Shown here piece by piece: positions 6,755 through 14,182 of a stretch of 16,873 bases of DNA; positions within the stretch are counted from its first letter, which is position 1, and each line of letters begins with the position of its first letter. Source of the DNA: an uncultured Sulfurovum sp. (GTDB lineage Bacteria; Campylobacterota; Campylobacteria; Campylobacterales; Sulfurovaceae); NCBI GenBank assembly GCA_947311605.1, contig CAMZLC010000185.1:1-16873 (forward strand), in the 5' to 3' direction. A program made the translations under genes and the position numbers. The notes beneath the pieces were generated by a model. It had not been told where the DNA came from and did no database searches. It saw only the letters and a list, made by a program, of their open reading frames with translations.

Positions 6755-7699
6755 ATGGAAAACGGAACATACGGAAACAAGGTAAATATGCTTATCGACA
6801 GCCCAAAAAACTGCGGAAGTATCAGTACAGATGAGCTTAAAGAGCTGGAAGCGGATCTCTTTATCCATACCTATGGCAGTGAAGAGATCGGGGAGAAGGT
6901 CACACTGCAATGGGCGATAGACAGCAGCGATGATGCTATCCTGCTGGCGCGCTTTACCCACTTTGGCAACCCTGCCGGTATCGCCGCCAATGATATGGCA
7001 GCACTACTCTGCCGCAACAAAACCGTAGACAAAGCCGCAGAGATTACCTATAAAGGATTGGAATATTTTCTGCGTGACAATCCCAGTACCCCTGCCTTAC
7101 CTGAGGAGGAGAGCTATGTGATCACGTTGGCACTCGATGCGATCAAGGAAGCTTCCAAGGCCTACTACCAAGCAGAGGAGAAAACAGAAGCAGAGCGTAC
7201 GCTCCCCTGCCAGGACTCTCCTATGAGTATCGCCGCTATCAAAGAGACGATCAAGCTGCATGATCTGCAAAGTATCGACGCAGTGACACACTATACCAAG
7301 GCAGGGCTCTATGACACCGCCTGTATCGCACCCGACAGGCTCCATGAGATGCGTACGCACTATCTCAGCGATATCCTCAAGGAAACACGCGAAGAGATAG
7401 AGGAGGAGAAGCGTGCCAAAATGGCACCGCTCGATACCCCTTTCAGAGAGATGGATACGGCACAGAAGATCGTGGCTATCAACCAGGTGATCGATGAATC
7501 CATCCGTCAGTTTCTCATCATGGATGGAGGAGATATGGAGATACTCGATATTAAGGAGAACGGGGCACAGATCGATGTCTATATCCGTTATCTTGGTGCC
7601 TGTAGCGGCTGTGCGAGCTCCAGTACCGGCACTCTTTTCGCCATAGAGAGCACGCTCAAAGAGAAGATAGATGATCAGATCAGGGTACTGCCGATCTAA
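6755..7699 (+). CDS. NifU-like protein with degenerate scaffold and [2Fe-2S] domains, intact NFU domain
   Basis: A 314-residue protein with the three-part architecture of Campylobacterota/diazotroph NifU. The N-terminal U-type scaffold (about 25-140) has lost two of its three cysteines: Ile45 replaces the AEACG cysteine, Asn72 replaces the FGCG cysteine, and Cys86 remains. The central BFD-like ferredoxin domain (about 150-210) keeps Cys152 and Cys190, but its other two ligand positions are Asp154 and Asp187. The C-terminal NFU domain (about 235-314) is well conserved, with MDGGDMEILDI and GACSGCASSSTGT (Cys283, Cys286). It may still carry an Fe-S cluster through the NFU CxxC as a dimer, but normal U-domain assembly looks impossible. 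It has AAAGGA before ATG 6755 and is co-transcribed with the NifS-like gene. Confidence 0.9.
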   Translation: MENGTYGNKVNMLIDSPKNCGSISTDELKELEADLFIHTYGSEEIGEKVTLQWAIDSSDDAILLARFTHFGNPAGIAANDMAALLCRNKTVDKAAEITYKGLEYFLRDNPSTPALPEEESYVITLALDAIKEASKAYYQAEEKTEAERTLPCQDSPMSIAAIKETIKLHDLQSIDAVTHYTKAGLYDTACIAPDRLHEMRTHYLSDILKETREEIEEEKRAKMAPLDTPFREMDTAQKIVAINQVIDESIRQFLIMDGGDMEILDIKENGAQIDVYIRYLGACSGCASSSTGTLFAIESTLKEKIDDQIRVLPI

Positions 7700-7714
7700 T
7701 AGTTCTACGATACG

Positions 7715-9310
7715 CTAGGCACCTATCCGTATGATCCGCTCCACCATCAACTGTATGGTGGTATTCCCCCTAAAATGATTCTCGCTCAGTGTATAGACAA
7801 TATGCACATGCTCTCCCGGTGTATAGCACTCATAGGTTTTGAACTGTACACCCTGATGAATAGTGTCCGCTTCCCTCAACGTCAGACGCAGATGGTTGCC
7901 CTCTTTTCCCATCTTTTGTACCGCCAATACCTCTACATTCTGTGTCATAAATTTTGCTTTGCTGTTCCCTGTCCCAAACGGCTCAAACTGCGCAATGAGT
8001 GCCAGCAAAGGAAATTCAACATGCTGAAAAGAAAGTATCCCCAAAATATCTGGATCCACAAATGCTTCCTGGGAACATAGCGCTTCAGCCTTACGATTCA
8101 GTGCTTCTCTGAACTGCTCCAATCTATCTGCGTCTATACTCAACCCTATTGCGGCACTGTGTCCACCAAACTTCTCCAATATCCCGCGCTGTGCATCAAC
8201 CAGAGAAAAAAGATCACAGCCATTGAAACTGCGCCCACTCCCCTTGCATAGTCTCTCTTTTTGATTCAGTACTATGGCAGGTTTTTCAAACTTTCTTGCA
8301 ATGCGTGCTGCCACGATACCTACTACCCCCTCATGCCAGCCCTCAGAAGAGACTACAATCACTTTCGAGCTACTGTCTACCTTCTGCATCGCTTCATCAG
8401 TGATCTCTTGCTCTAGCGCCTTTCTCTGCTCATTGAGGACGATGAGTTGTTCTAAGTACACCCTGGCATCATACATATTTTTACTACACACAAAATCTAC
8501 CGCCTGAGAAGCATCCTCCAATCTCCCTGCACTGTTCAAAATCGGAGCCAGAAAAAATGCGATATCTTCCGAGGTTAATGCACTCTTATGGCTGTGCTCT
8601 TTGAATGCTTTTATGCAGGGACGCTGACTTTGATTGAGCAGCCTGATGCCTGCTTGTACCATGGCTCTGTTGATGTGCTGCAGTGGCATCATATCTGCGA
8701 CAATCGCTATCGCCACCAACTCCAGATATGCTTTCATGTCGATCTTGCTTCCCAAAGCCTGATTCAGCGCTGTACAGAGATACCAGGCAATCTGTGCACC
8801 ACAGATCTCCGCATAGGGAAAATGACAGGCTTTCTGCTTCTGGTTGATGATCGCATAGGCATCAGGTACGATTTTCGGCACAATATGGTGATCGGTAATG
8901 ATCAGATCGATATCCAGATCCCTGCATGCCTTGGCTGCCTCTACGGCTGAGATACCGTTGTCTACGGTAATGACCAGATCTGCCTCTTTGATCCTGGGGA
9001 TCAGTGTGCTAGAAAGTCCGTAGCCATCCCGAAATCTATTGGGAATGATCCATTCAAGGGGATAGGCTATCGACGCAAAAAAGAGCTTCATCACCGAGGT
9101 AGAAATCACCCCATCGACATCATAGTCCCCAATGAGCATAATACGCTCTCTGTTTTCGATCGCCCACTGGATGCGACTGACCGCTTTTTGCATATCTTTG
9201 AATTCCTCAGGATGGGGAAGATCTTTGAGAGAGAGAAAACTGTCTTCAAAACGCCCGCTCAGAAGAGAAAAAATACACTCTGGAGTCAGGGTCGGGAGAG
9301 AATCAGTCAT
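7715..9310 (-). CDS. recJ: Single-stranded-DNA-specific 5'-3' exonuclease RecJ
   Basis: RecJ degrades single-stranded DNA 5' to 3' in recombination and repair. The DHH-family motifs are all present: GDYDVDG (61-67), VDNG (116-119), DHH (140-142), the LAPILNSAGRL segment, then the DHHA1 domain with HEGVVGIVAARIA, KGSGRS and FGGHSAAIG. At 531 residues it matches the usual Campylobacterota length. An open frame extends upstream to 9436 inside pyrG, but that stretch has no RecJ character, so I start at ATG 9310. That ATG lies eight bases inside pyrG, before its stop, with only a weak ribosome site, so translational coupling to pyrG is likely. The pyrG-recJ order is also known from Campylobacter. 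It converges with the NifU-like gene, with 15 bases between the two stops. Confidence 0.96.
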   Translation of the reverse strand: MTDSLPTLTPECIFSLLSGRFEDSFLSLKDLPHPEEFKDMQKAVSRIQWAIENRERIMLIGDYDVDGVISTSVMKLFFASIAYPLEWIIPNRFRDGYGLSSTLIPRIKEADLVITVDNGISAVEAAKACRDLDIDLIITDHHIVPKIVPDAYAIINQKQKACHFPYAEICGAQIAWYLCTALNQALGSKIDMKAYLELVAIAIVADMMPLQHINRAMVQAGIRLLNQSQRPCIKAFKEHSHKSALTSEDIAFFLAPILNSAGRLEDASQAVDFVCSKNMYDARVYLEQLIVLNEQRKALEQEITDEAMQKVDSSSKVIVVSSEGWHEGVVGIVAARIARKFEKPAIVLNQKERLCKGSGRSFNGCDLFSLVDAQRGILEKFGGHSAAIGLSIDADRLEQFREALNRKAEALCSQEAFVDPDILGILSFQHVEFPLLALIAQFEPFGTGNSKAKFMTQNVEVLAVQKMGKEGNHLRLTLREADTIHQGVQFKTYECYTPGEHVHIVYTLSENHFRGNTTIQLMVERIIRIGA

Positions 9311-10946
9311 GCTCGCTTGCATGCTGTTTTGAGGCTTTGATAAATGCCAGGATACACTCGTTGACATGCTGTAGCCTTGAGGTGAATTCCGGATGGAACT
9401 GCACGCCAAGGAACCATGGGTGATCGGATACTTCAATGGCTTCGATCAGTCCATGAGATTCACCAGTGACCTCCATGCCTGCAGCTTCCAGTGCCTCTCT
9501 GTATGCTGGATTTGCTTCATAGCGGTGTCTATGGCGTTCATAAATGACTTTTGAGGCATAGGCTTCCCTCAAATGAGACCCCTCTTTTGTCTCACACTCA
9601 TATTCACCCAAGCGCATGGTACCACCCAGAGGAGAAGTTCTTGTCCGTACCTGTTTGGAACCACTCGCATCGATAAACGCATCGATCAGATAGATGATAG
9701 GATGTTTGGGTTGCTCTTCAAACTCTACAGAGTTGACATCTTCCAGACCCAGCACATGTCTGGCAAACTCTATCATTGCCAACTGCATACCCAGACAAAT
9801 ACCTAAAAACGGCACCTTGTTCTCTCTGGCATACTGAATGGCGGCAATCTTCCCCTCCACCCCTCTGGAGCCAAAACCGCCAGCTACCAATATACCATCG
9901 ACATCTACCAGATATTTTTTGGCGCCGTTCTCCTCTATTTTTTCACTGTCCACCCACTTGATCGTGACTTTGTTGTCTGTGTGGGCACCGGCATGAATAA
10001 AGGCTTCCGTCAAAGATTTATAAGACTCTTTGAGATCCAGATATTTTCCTACAAAAGCGATTTTGACTTCATCAGATGGCTGAATGATTTTATGTACCAA
10101 GTCGGTCCACTCTTCCATCTTTGGCTGACAGTTTTCCAGATCCAGCTGTTTGCAGATAGGAGAGAGAATATCTTGTCTGAGGAAATTCAATGGTACCTGA
10201 TAGATAGTCTGTGCATCCTCTGCTACGATCACAGAGTCGATATCCACATCACAGCTAAAAGCAATTTTATTTCTGATCTCTTTGGTCACGGGGACTTCTG
10301 CACGCAACACAAGCATCTGTGGGGCAATACCTATACGGCGAAGCTCTTGAACCGAGTGCTGAGTAGGTTTTGTTTTCAGTTCACCTGCTGCTTTGATATA
10401 GGGCAGAAGTGTGACATGTACATTCATCACCTGGGCTTTGGAAAGTTCATGCTTCATTTGTCGAATGGTCTCAAGAAAAGGCAACCCCTCGATATCTCCA
10501 GTAGTGCCGCCCAATTCAACGATCAAAATATCTTTGCCCTCACCTGCAAGAATGACGCGTTCTTTGATCTCATTGACAATATGAGGCACCACCTGAATGG
10601 TTTTTCCGAGATATTTCCCCTTTCTCTCGTTCTCGATCACTGTCTTGTAAACCAAACCAGTTGTAAAGTTATTGTTCTGTGTCAGTGAGGTATCTAAAAA
10701 ACGCTCATAGTGGCCGAGATCCAGATCTGTTTCGGCACCGTCTTTGGTGACAAATACCTCTCCATGCTCCAGAGGAGACATGGTACCTGGATCGACATTG
10801 ATATAGGGATCAAGCTTGAGTACGCCTACACGATACCCCGAAGATTTAAGCAGTGTGCCGATACTGGCCGCAGTGATCCCTTTTCCTAGAGAACTGAGTA
10901 CGCCGCCTGTCACAAAAATATATTTGGTTTTTTGTTGATCTTTCAT
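9303..10946 (-). CDS. pyrG: CTP synthase
   Basis: Makes CTP from UTP, ATP and glutamine. The N-terminal synthetase domain starts with KYIFVTGGVLSSLGKGITAA (P-loop) and includes LKLDPYINVDPGTMSPLEHG and VELGGTTGDIEG. The C-terminal class I glutamine amidotransferase domain has the nucleophile Cys384 in GICLGMQ and His518/Glu520 in VQFHPEF. The length of 547 residues is normal (E. coli 545). All key residues are present. The start ATG lies 14 bases after the dnaN stop, with AAGGAT spanning the dnaN end as ribosome site, so dnaA-dnaN-pyrG-recJ may be partly co-transcribed. Confidence 0.98.
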   Translation of the reverse strand: MKDQQKTKYIFVTGGVLSSLGKGITAASIGTLLKSSGYRVGVLKLDPYINVDPGTMSPLEHGEVFVTKDGAETDLDLGHYERFLDTSLTQNNNFTTGLVYKTVIENERKGKYLGKTIQVVPHIVNEIKERVILAGEGKDILIVELGGTTGDIEGLPFLETIRQMKHELSKAQVMNVHVTLLPYIKAAGELKTKPTQHSVQELRRIGIAPQMLVLRAEVPVTKEIRNKIAFSCDVDIDSVIVAEDAQTIYQVPLNFLRQDILSPICKQLDLENCQPKMEEWTDLVHKIIQPSDEVKIAFVGKYLDLKESYKSLTEAFIHAGAHTDNKVTIKWVDSEKIEENGAKKYLVDVDGILVAGGFGSRGVEGKIAAIQYARENKVPFLGICLGMQLAMIEFARHVLGLEDVNSVEFEEQPKHPIIYLIDAFIDASGSKQVRTRTSPLGGTMRLGEYECETKEGSHLREAYASKVIYERHRHRYEANPAYREALEAAGMEVTGESHGLIEAIEVSDHPWFLGVQFHPEFTSRLQHVNECILAFIKASKQHASEHD

Positions 10947-10960
10947 AAAATACTGTATCC

Positions 10961-12028
10961 TTATGCAACAATAGGCATAATAATGGTCATAAAATTATCG
11001 TCTTTGACCAAAAAGGGAAGTGTTGGCTCATTAAATTCTATCTCGAAAGTATCATGATCTATCTGTGAAAGAAAGTCAAGAATATATTTGCTGTTTAGAG
11101 AGATTTCAAATGTTTCGCTCAGTCCTGTATCCAGCTCTATCTCTGTTTTTGCCTCAACGTTGTCAGAAGAGAGAGAATTGAAAAGTATGGCATCACTTCT
11201 AAAAGAGATTTTGATATCATGGGAAATAGTGGTGATCATTTTGATCGCTTCAAGCATCTCTCTTTTGGGTAGAGTGATTTGATGTTTAACACTGCTTGGA
11301 ACGATACGTTGGTAGTCAGGAAATTTGCCATTGATCAATCGGGTAAAGAAGAAATAATTTTCATTGGTGACGATCAATGTAGTTTCATCATAACAGATCG
11401 TGATCTTATCAAGGAAAAGCTTTTGTATTTCCAAAATAGCTTTTTTTGGCAAGATGAGAGAAAGTTCTTCTCCGGATGTACCGGGAATAGAAGCAATAGC
11501 TAGTCGTCTGGTATCTGTACCTACGAGATCCGTAGTGGTTTCTGTGATATTGACCAAGGCGCCATTGAGTTCAAATTTGGGGTTATTTGTATCGATAGCA
11601 GGAGAGATTTTTTTGAGATTTTTAATAAGTTGGAGAGAATCCAGGGCAATTTGAGGTTTTTCATTGATATCAGGGAAAGCAGGGAAAGCACTGGTATCAA
11701 AGGTAGGAAGTTTAAATTTCGAGTGTTTTTGTTTAACAAGCAGCGTGTTTTCTAATATTTCGAGAATAATCTCACCCTCTTTTAAGATCCTAATAATATC
11801 CAATAGTTTTTTCCCATTGGCGGTAAAGGATCCCTCGTGTTCTACCAATAGGCTATCGGTTACGATTTGTAATCCTATTTCGGAATCGGTTGCTTTGATG
11901 ATACATCCATTACTGTGTGCTTCAAAATAGATGTGTGAAGTGATCTGGCTTGCATCCTTTTTTTCTAAAAACGGCTGTAAGTTAATCAATATAGATTCGA
12001 TGATCTGTTTGTCTGCTTTGACTTTCAT
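10961..12028 (-). CDS. dnaN: DNA polymerase III sliding clamp, beta subunit
   Basis: The ring-shaped processivity clamp of the replicase. The 355-residue product begins MKVKADKQIIESILINLQPF and ends TIIMPIVA, a typical clamp C-terminus, with three domains of about 115 residues each. Recognisable segments include NGKKLLDIIRILKEGEI in domain I, LVGTDTRRLAIASI in domain II and NSKYILDFLSQI in domain III. ATG 12028 has a strong GAGGGAGA ribosome site. It lies directly downstream of dnaA with a 157-base spacer that carries origin-like elements. It is followed by pyrG, not by gyrB. Confidence 0.98.
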   Translation of the reverse strand: MKVKADKQIIESILINLQPFLEKKDASQITSHIYFEAHSNGCIIKATDSEIGLQIVTDSLLVEHEGSFTANGKKLLDIIRILKEGEIILEILENTLLVKQKHSKFKLPTFDTSAFPAFPDINEKPQIALDSLQLIKNLKKISPAIDTNNPKFELNGALVNITETTTDLVGTDTRRLAIASIPGTSGEELSLILPKKAILEIQKLFLDKITICYDETTLIVTNENYFFFTRLINGKFPDYQRIVPSSVKHQITLPKREMLEAIKMITTISHDIKISFRSDAILFNSLSSDNVEAKTEIELDTGLSETFEISLNSKYILDFLSQIDHDTFEIEFNEPTLPFLVKDDNFMTIIMPIVA

Positions 12029-12040
12029 ATGTTCTCCCTC

Positions 12041-12054
12041 TTATTTATAAATAA
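12041..12054. repeat. AT-only 14-bp perfect palindrome, candidate DNA unwinding element
   Basis: TTATTTATAAATAA reads the same on both strands. It lies between the dnaN ribosome site and a run of TAG triplets. Composition and position suit a DNA unwinding element; a dnaN promoter could also lie here, since TATATT occurs on the minus strand at 12054-12059. Confidence 0.55.
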
Positions 12055-12057
12055 ATA

Positions 12058-12072
12058 TAGTAGTAGTAGTAG
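12058..12072 (+). promoter_or_regulatory. DnaA-trio: five perfect TAG triplets
   Basis: TAGTAGTAGTAGTAG on the plus strand. Read 3' to 5' this is GAT repeated, the DnaA-trio form to which DnaA binds as a filament on one strand during origin melting. Going right to left (3' to 5') the order is DnaA box (12085-12093), a 12-base spacer, five GAT triplets, then the AT-rich palindrome, which is the arrangement described for basal unwinding systems. Confidence 0.65.
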
Positions 12073-12078
12073 GTTACA

Positions 12079-12188
12079 GTGAATTTGTGAAAACCTTCGA
12101 TAGAGACCAGCAGCACGAATCATGTTACCCACAACTTTTGTTTTATTTATTCACATCTTTTCACTTTTAAAATTATATCTTTTTTTTA
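12079..12188. other. Candidate origin half downstream of dnaA (oriC2-like) with DnaA boxes
   Basis: DnaA-box-like nonamers in the dnaA-dnaN spacer: TTTTCACAA on the minus strand at 12085-12093, TTACCCACA at 12125-12133, TTATTCACA at 12147-12155 and TTTTCACTT at 12158-12166 on the plus strand. A weaker AAATTCACT (minus, 12079-12087) sits six bases from the TAG run. A second AT-rich stretch occupies 12163-12190. With the trio and palindrome at 12041-12072 this makes a complete unwinding module. Confidence 0.65.
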
Positions 12189-13514
12189 TTCATTTTCCTT
12201 TGGGCTTGTACCTATCTTGTTGGAAAACTCCTCCAGGAGTACTTTGAAGTTCTCATCGTTTTCTATGATTTCATTGATTTTTTTCATGGCGTGTGAAATA
12301 GCTGTATGGTCTTTCATCCCGACATACTGGGCGATCTGAGGCATAGAGTTTGGGGTAAGATTTCTGGCGAGGTAGATGACAATGCGCCGAGCATTGACTA
12401 CATTTCTGGTACGTTTTTTGGATTTGATATCAGAGGGTTTGACATTCATTTCCTTGGAGATGATTTTGACGATATCGTCGATAGAGATATTCTCCTGCTT
12501 TTCTTTGAGCTGATCCTTAATGGCCGTTTTGGTAAATTCCAGCGTGATATCTTGATTGAGCATGCTGCTCATGGCATTGAGTTTGATCAGTGTCCCCTCA
12601 ATCTCACGAATATTGTTACCCATATTGGTGGCAATATAGTGGATAATCTCATTGCCTAATTTGATGCCATCGAGTTCGCATTTTTTCTCAATAATGGCTA
12701 TTTTTGTCTCAAGTTCAGGCGGCTGTATGTCTGCCATTAGCCCCCATTCGAAACGGCTTTTGAGTCTGTCAACCAGTCCGGCAATTTTGTTGGGCTGTCT
12801 GTCTGAGGTGATCACGATCTGCTTTTTTGCCTGGTGTAGTTCATTGAAGGTATGGAAAAACTCCTCTTGGGTCTGCTCTTTGCGGCTGAGAAACTGTATA
12901 TCATCGATCAGCAGCAGGTCACACTCTCTAAAATGCTCTCTAAAGCGATACATGGTTTGCGATTTGACATGAGAGATATATTTATTCATGAACTGTTCGA
13001 GGGTGGTATAAATCACCTTTTTCCCCTCTGCTACCTGATAGTTTCCGATGGCCTGAAGGAGGTGGGTCTTTCCTAGGCCTACCCCTCCATAGAGAAAGAG
13101 AGGATTGTACTGCAGTCCGGGTTTCTCTGCTACGGATTTGGCAGTGGTGTAGGCAAACTGGTTGGAACTGCCGACAATAAAGCTTGCAAAAGTAAAAGAG
13201 GGGTTGAGATGGGTACTTTTAGGTGCGTTTTTATGCTCTTTGATCTGGATTCTTTTTTTTGTCTCTGTGTCTATTTTACCTATGACAATCTCCACGTGTG
13301 GTTTGATGCCACTCTGTATCTCAAAAAGGTGCGCGATTTTTTCTTGGTACTTAGTGGTGATCCATTTGGCTACGATGATATTGGATGTGGTAAAAATAGC
13401 CCTGTCACTTCTGGAGTGAATCTCATCATAATGCAGATTTTTGATATAGCGTTGATACTCATTTTTATTGATCTCTTTTTTCAGCTCTGCAAGAACAGAT
13501 TTTCCGATACTCAT
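12186..13514 (-). CDS. dnaA: Chromosomal replication initiator DnaA
   Basis: Binds DnaA boxes at oriC, melts the origin and loads the helicase; it also acts as a transcription factor. The 442-residue product has domain I (1-80), a short domain II (about 80-102), the AAA+ domain III with Walker A GGVGLGKT (143-150) and Walker B LLIDD (200-205), and domain IV with the DnaA signature GMKDHTAISHA (399-409). The ATG at 13514 has an AGGAG ribosome site seven bases upstream. DnaA-box clusters flank the gene on both sides, so autoregulation is likely. Divergent ruvC lies upstream and dnaN downstream. Confidence 0.98.
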   Translation of the reverse strand: MSIGKSVLAELKKEINKNEYQRYIKNLHYDEIHSRSDRAIFTTSNIIVAKWITTKYQEKIAHLFEIQSGIKPHVEIVIGKIDTETKKRIQIKEHKNAPKSTHLNPSFTFASFIVGSSNQFAYTTAKSVAEKPGLQYNPLFLYGGVGLGKTHLLQAIGNYQVAEGKKVIYTTLEQFMNKYISHVKSQTMYRFREHFRECDLLLIDDIQFLSRKEQTQEEFFHTFNELHQAKKQIVITSDRQPNKIAGLVDRLKSRFEWGLMADIQPPELETKIAIIEKKCELDGIKLGNEIIHYIATNMGNNIREIEGTLIKLNAMSSMLNQDITLEFTKTAIKDQLKEKQENISIDDIVKIISKEMNVKPSDIKSKKRTRNVVNARRIVIYLARNLTPNSMPQIAQYVGMKDHTAISHAMKKINEIIENDENFKVLLEEFSNKIGTSPKENE

Positions 13515-13575
13515 AGTGGTACTCCTAGCTTACCTATTCACAATGATTTGTCATAAGATGTGAATAACTTTTATG

Positions 13576-13581
13576 ATTTTA
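13576..13581 (-). promoter_or_regulatory. Possible -10 element of dnaA
   Basis: TAAAAT on the minus strand, about 62 bases before the dnaA ATG. Two DnaA boxes (13559-13567 and 13534-13542) lie between it and the gene, which would suit autorepression. No clear -35 is visible. Confidence 0.35.
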
Positions 13582-13590
13582 TCGCAATTG

Positions 13591-13599
13591 TGCTAAAAT
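13591..13599 (+). promoter_or_regulatory. Possible extended -10 of ruvC
   Basis: TGC followed by TAAAAT. The expected transcript would start near 13606 and its leader would be covered by the four right-hand DnaA boxes. Confidence 0.45.
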
Positions 13600-13651
13600 A
13601 GGGCAAAAAATCACTGTGAAAACTCTTTTTCACCTGTGAACAAAGGTGTGA

Positions 13652-14128
13652 ATGAAAATATTAGGTATAGATCCCGGAAGCCGAAATCTTGGTTATTGTG
13701 TACTGGATTTTGATGGACAAAGGTACCGACTGGCTGAAGCAGGTGTTCTCAAGATCAAAAGCAGGTTGCTTCAGGAGCAGATCGTAGAGCTCATGGAGGG
13801 CATAGATATCATTCTCAAGGGCAACCAGATAGAGGAGGTGGCGATTGAGGATATCTTCTTCGCCTATAATCCTCAAAGTGTGCTCAAGCTGGCACAGATC
13901 AGAGGTGCACTCAGTCTCAAGATGCTGCAAGAAGTAGGCTATTTCTACGAATACACACCCCTACAAGTTAAAAAAGCCATTACCGGCAACGGCAAAGCCG
14001 CCAAAGAACAGGTCGCCTTCATGGTCAAAAGATTACTCGGCATCAAAAAGGAGATCAAGCCTCTAGACATCACTGACGCTATGGCAATTGCTATCACGCA
14101 TGCACAGAGGGTGAAGCTGAGGCGGTAA
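13652..14128 (+). CDS. ruvC: Crossover junction endodeoxyribonuclease RuvC
   Basis: Resolves Holliday junctions with RuvAB in recombination repair. The 158-residue product has the RNase H-like fold motifs of RuvC: MKILGIDPGSRNLGYC (Asp7), AIED (Glu66), and LDITDAMAIAITHA (Asp139, Asp142), giving all four acidic catalytic residues; TGNGKAAKEQV is the conserved DNA-binding segment. The length is normal. AAAGG lies five bases before ATG 13652. A DnaA box overlaps the start codon, so DnaA may repress or time its expression. It is the first gene of the plus-strand half of the region. Confidence 0.96.
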   Translation: MKILGIDPGSRNLGYCVLDFDGQRYRLAEAGVLKIKSRLLQEQIVELMEGIDIILKGNQIEEVAIEDIFFAYNPQSVLKLAQIRGALSLKMLQEVGYFYEYTPLQVKKAITGNGKAAKEQVAFMVKRLLGIKKEIKPLDITDAMAIAITHAQRVKLRR

Positions 14129-14182
14129 TAGCAAAGCCATAGACGGCAGTTTGAGTTGAATGGGAATTAGTATGGGAGCATT

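Larger units (their letters stand above)
13534..13655. other. Candidate origin half upstream of dnaA (oriC1-like): six DnaA boxes
   Basis: Box-like nonamers in 122 bases: CTATTCACA (plus, 13534-13542), TTATTCACA (minus, 13559-13567), GTTTTCACA (minus, 13615-13623), TTTTTCACC (plus, 13626-13634), TTGTTCACA (minus, 13635-13643) and TCATTCACA (minus, 13647-13655). The last is the consensus known from Helicobacter pylori and covers the ruvC start codon. Most share the core TTCAC. The cluster lies between the divergent dnaA and ruvC genes and overlaps both promoter regions. Confidence 0.68.

Noticed and set aside
7741..7761. Hairpin CCACCAT/ATGGTGG with a seven-base loop near the convergent NifU-like and recJ ends
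   Set aside because: It lies in the recJ coding sequence and has no T-run on either strand, so I do not call it an intrinsic terminator.
9311..9436. Upstream extension of the recJ reading frame into pyrG
   Set aside because: The extra 42 residues have no RecJ character and lie entirely on pyrG coding sequence in another frame; ATG 9310 gives the normal RecJ length.
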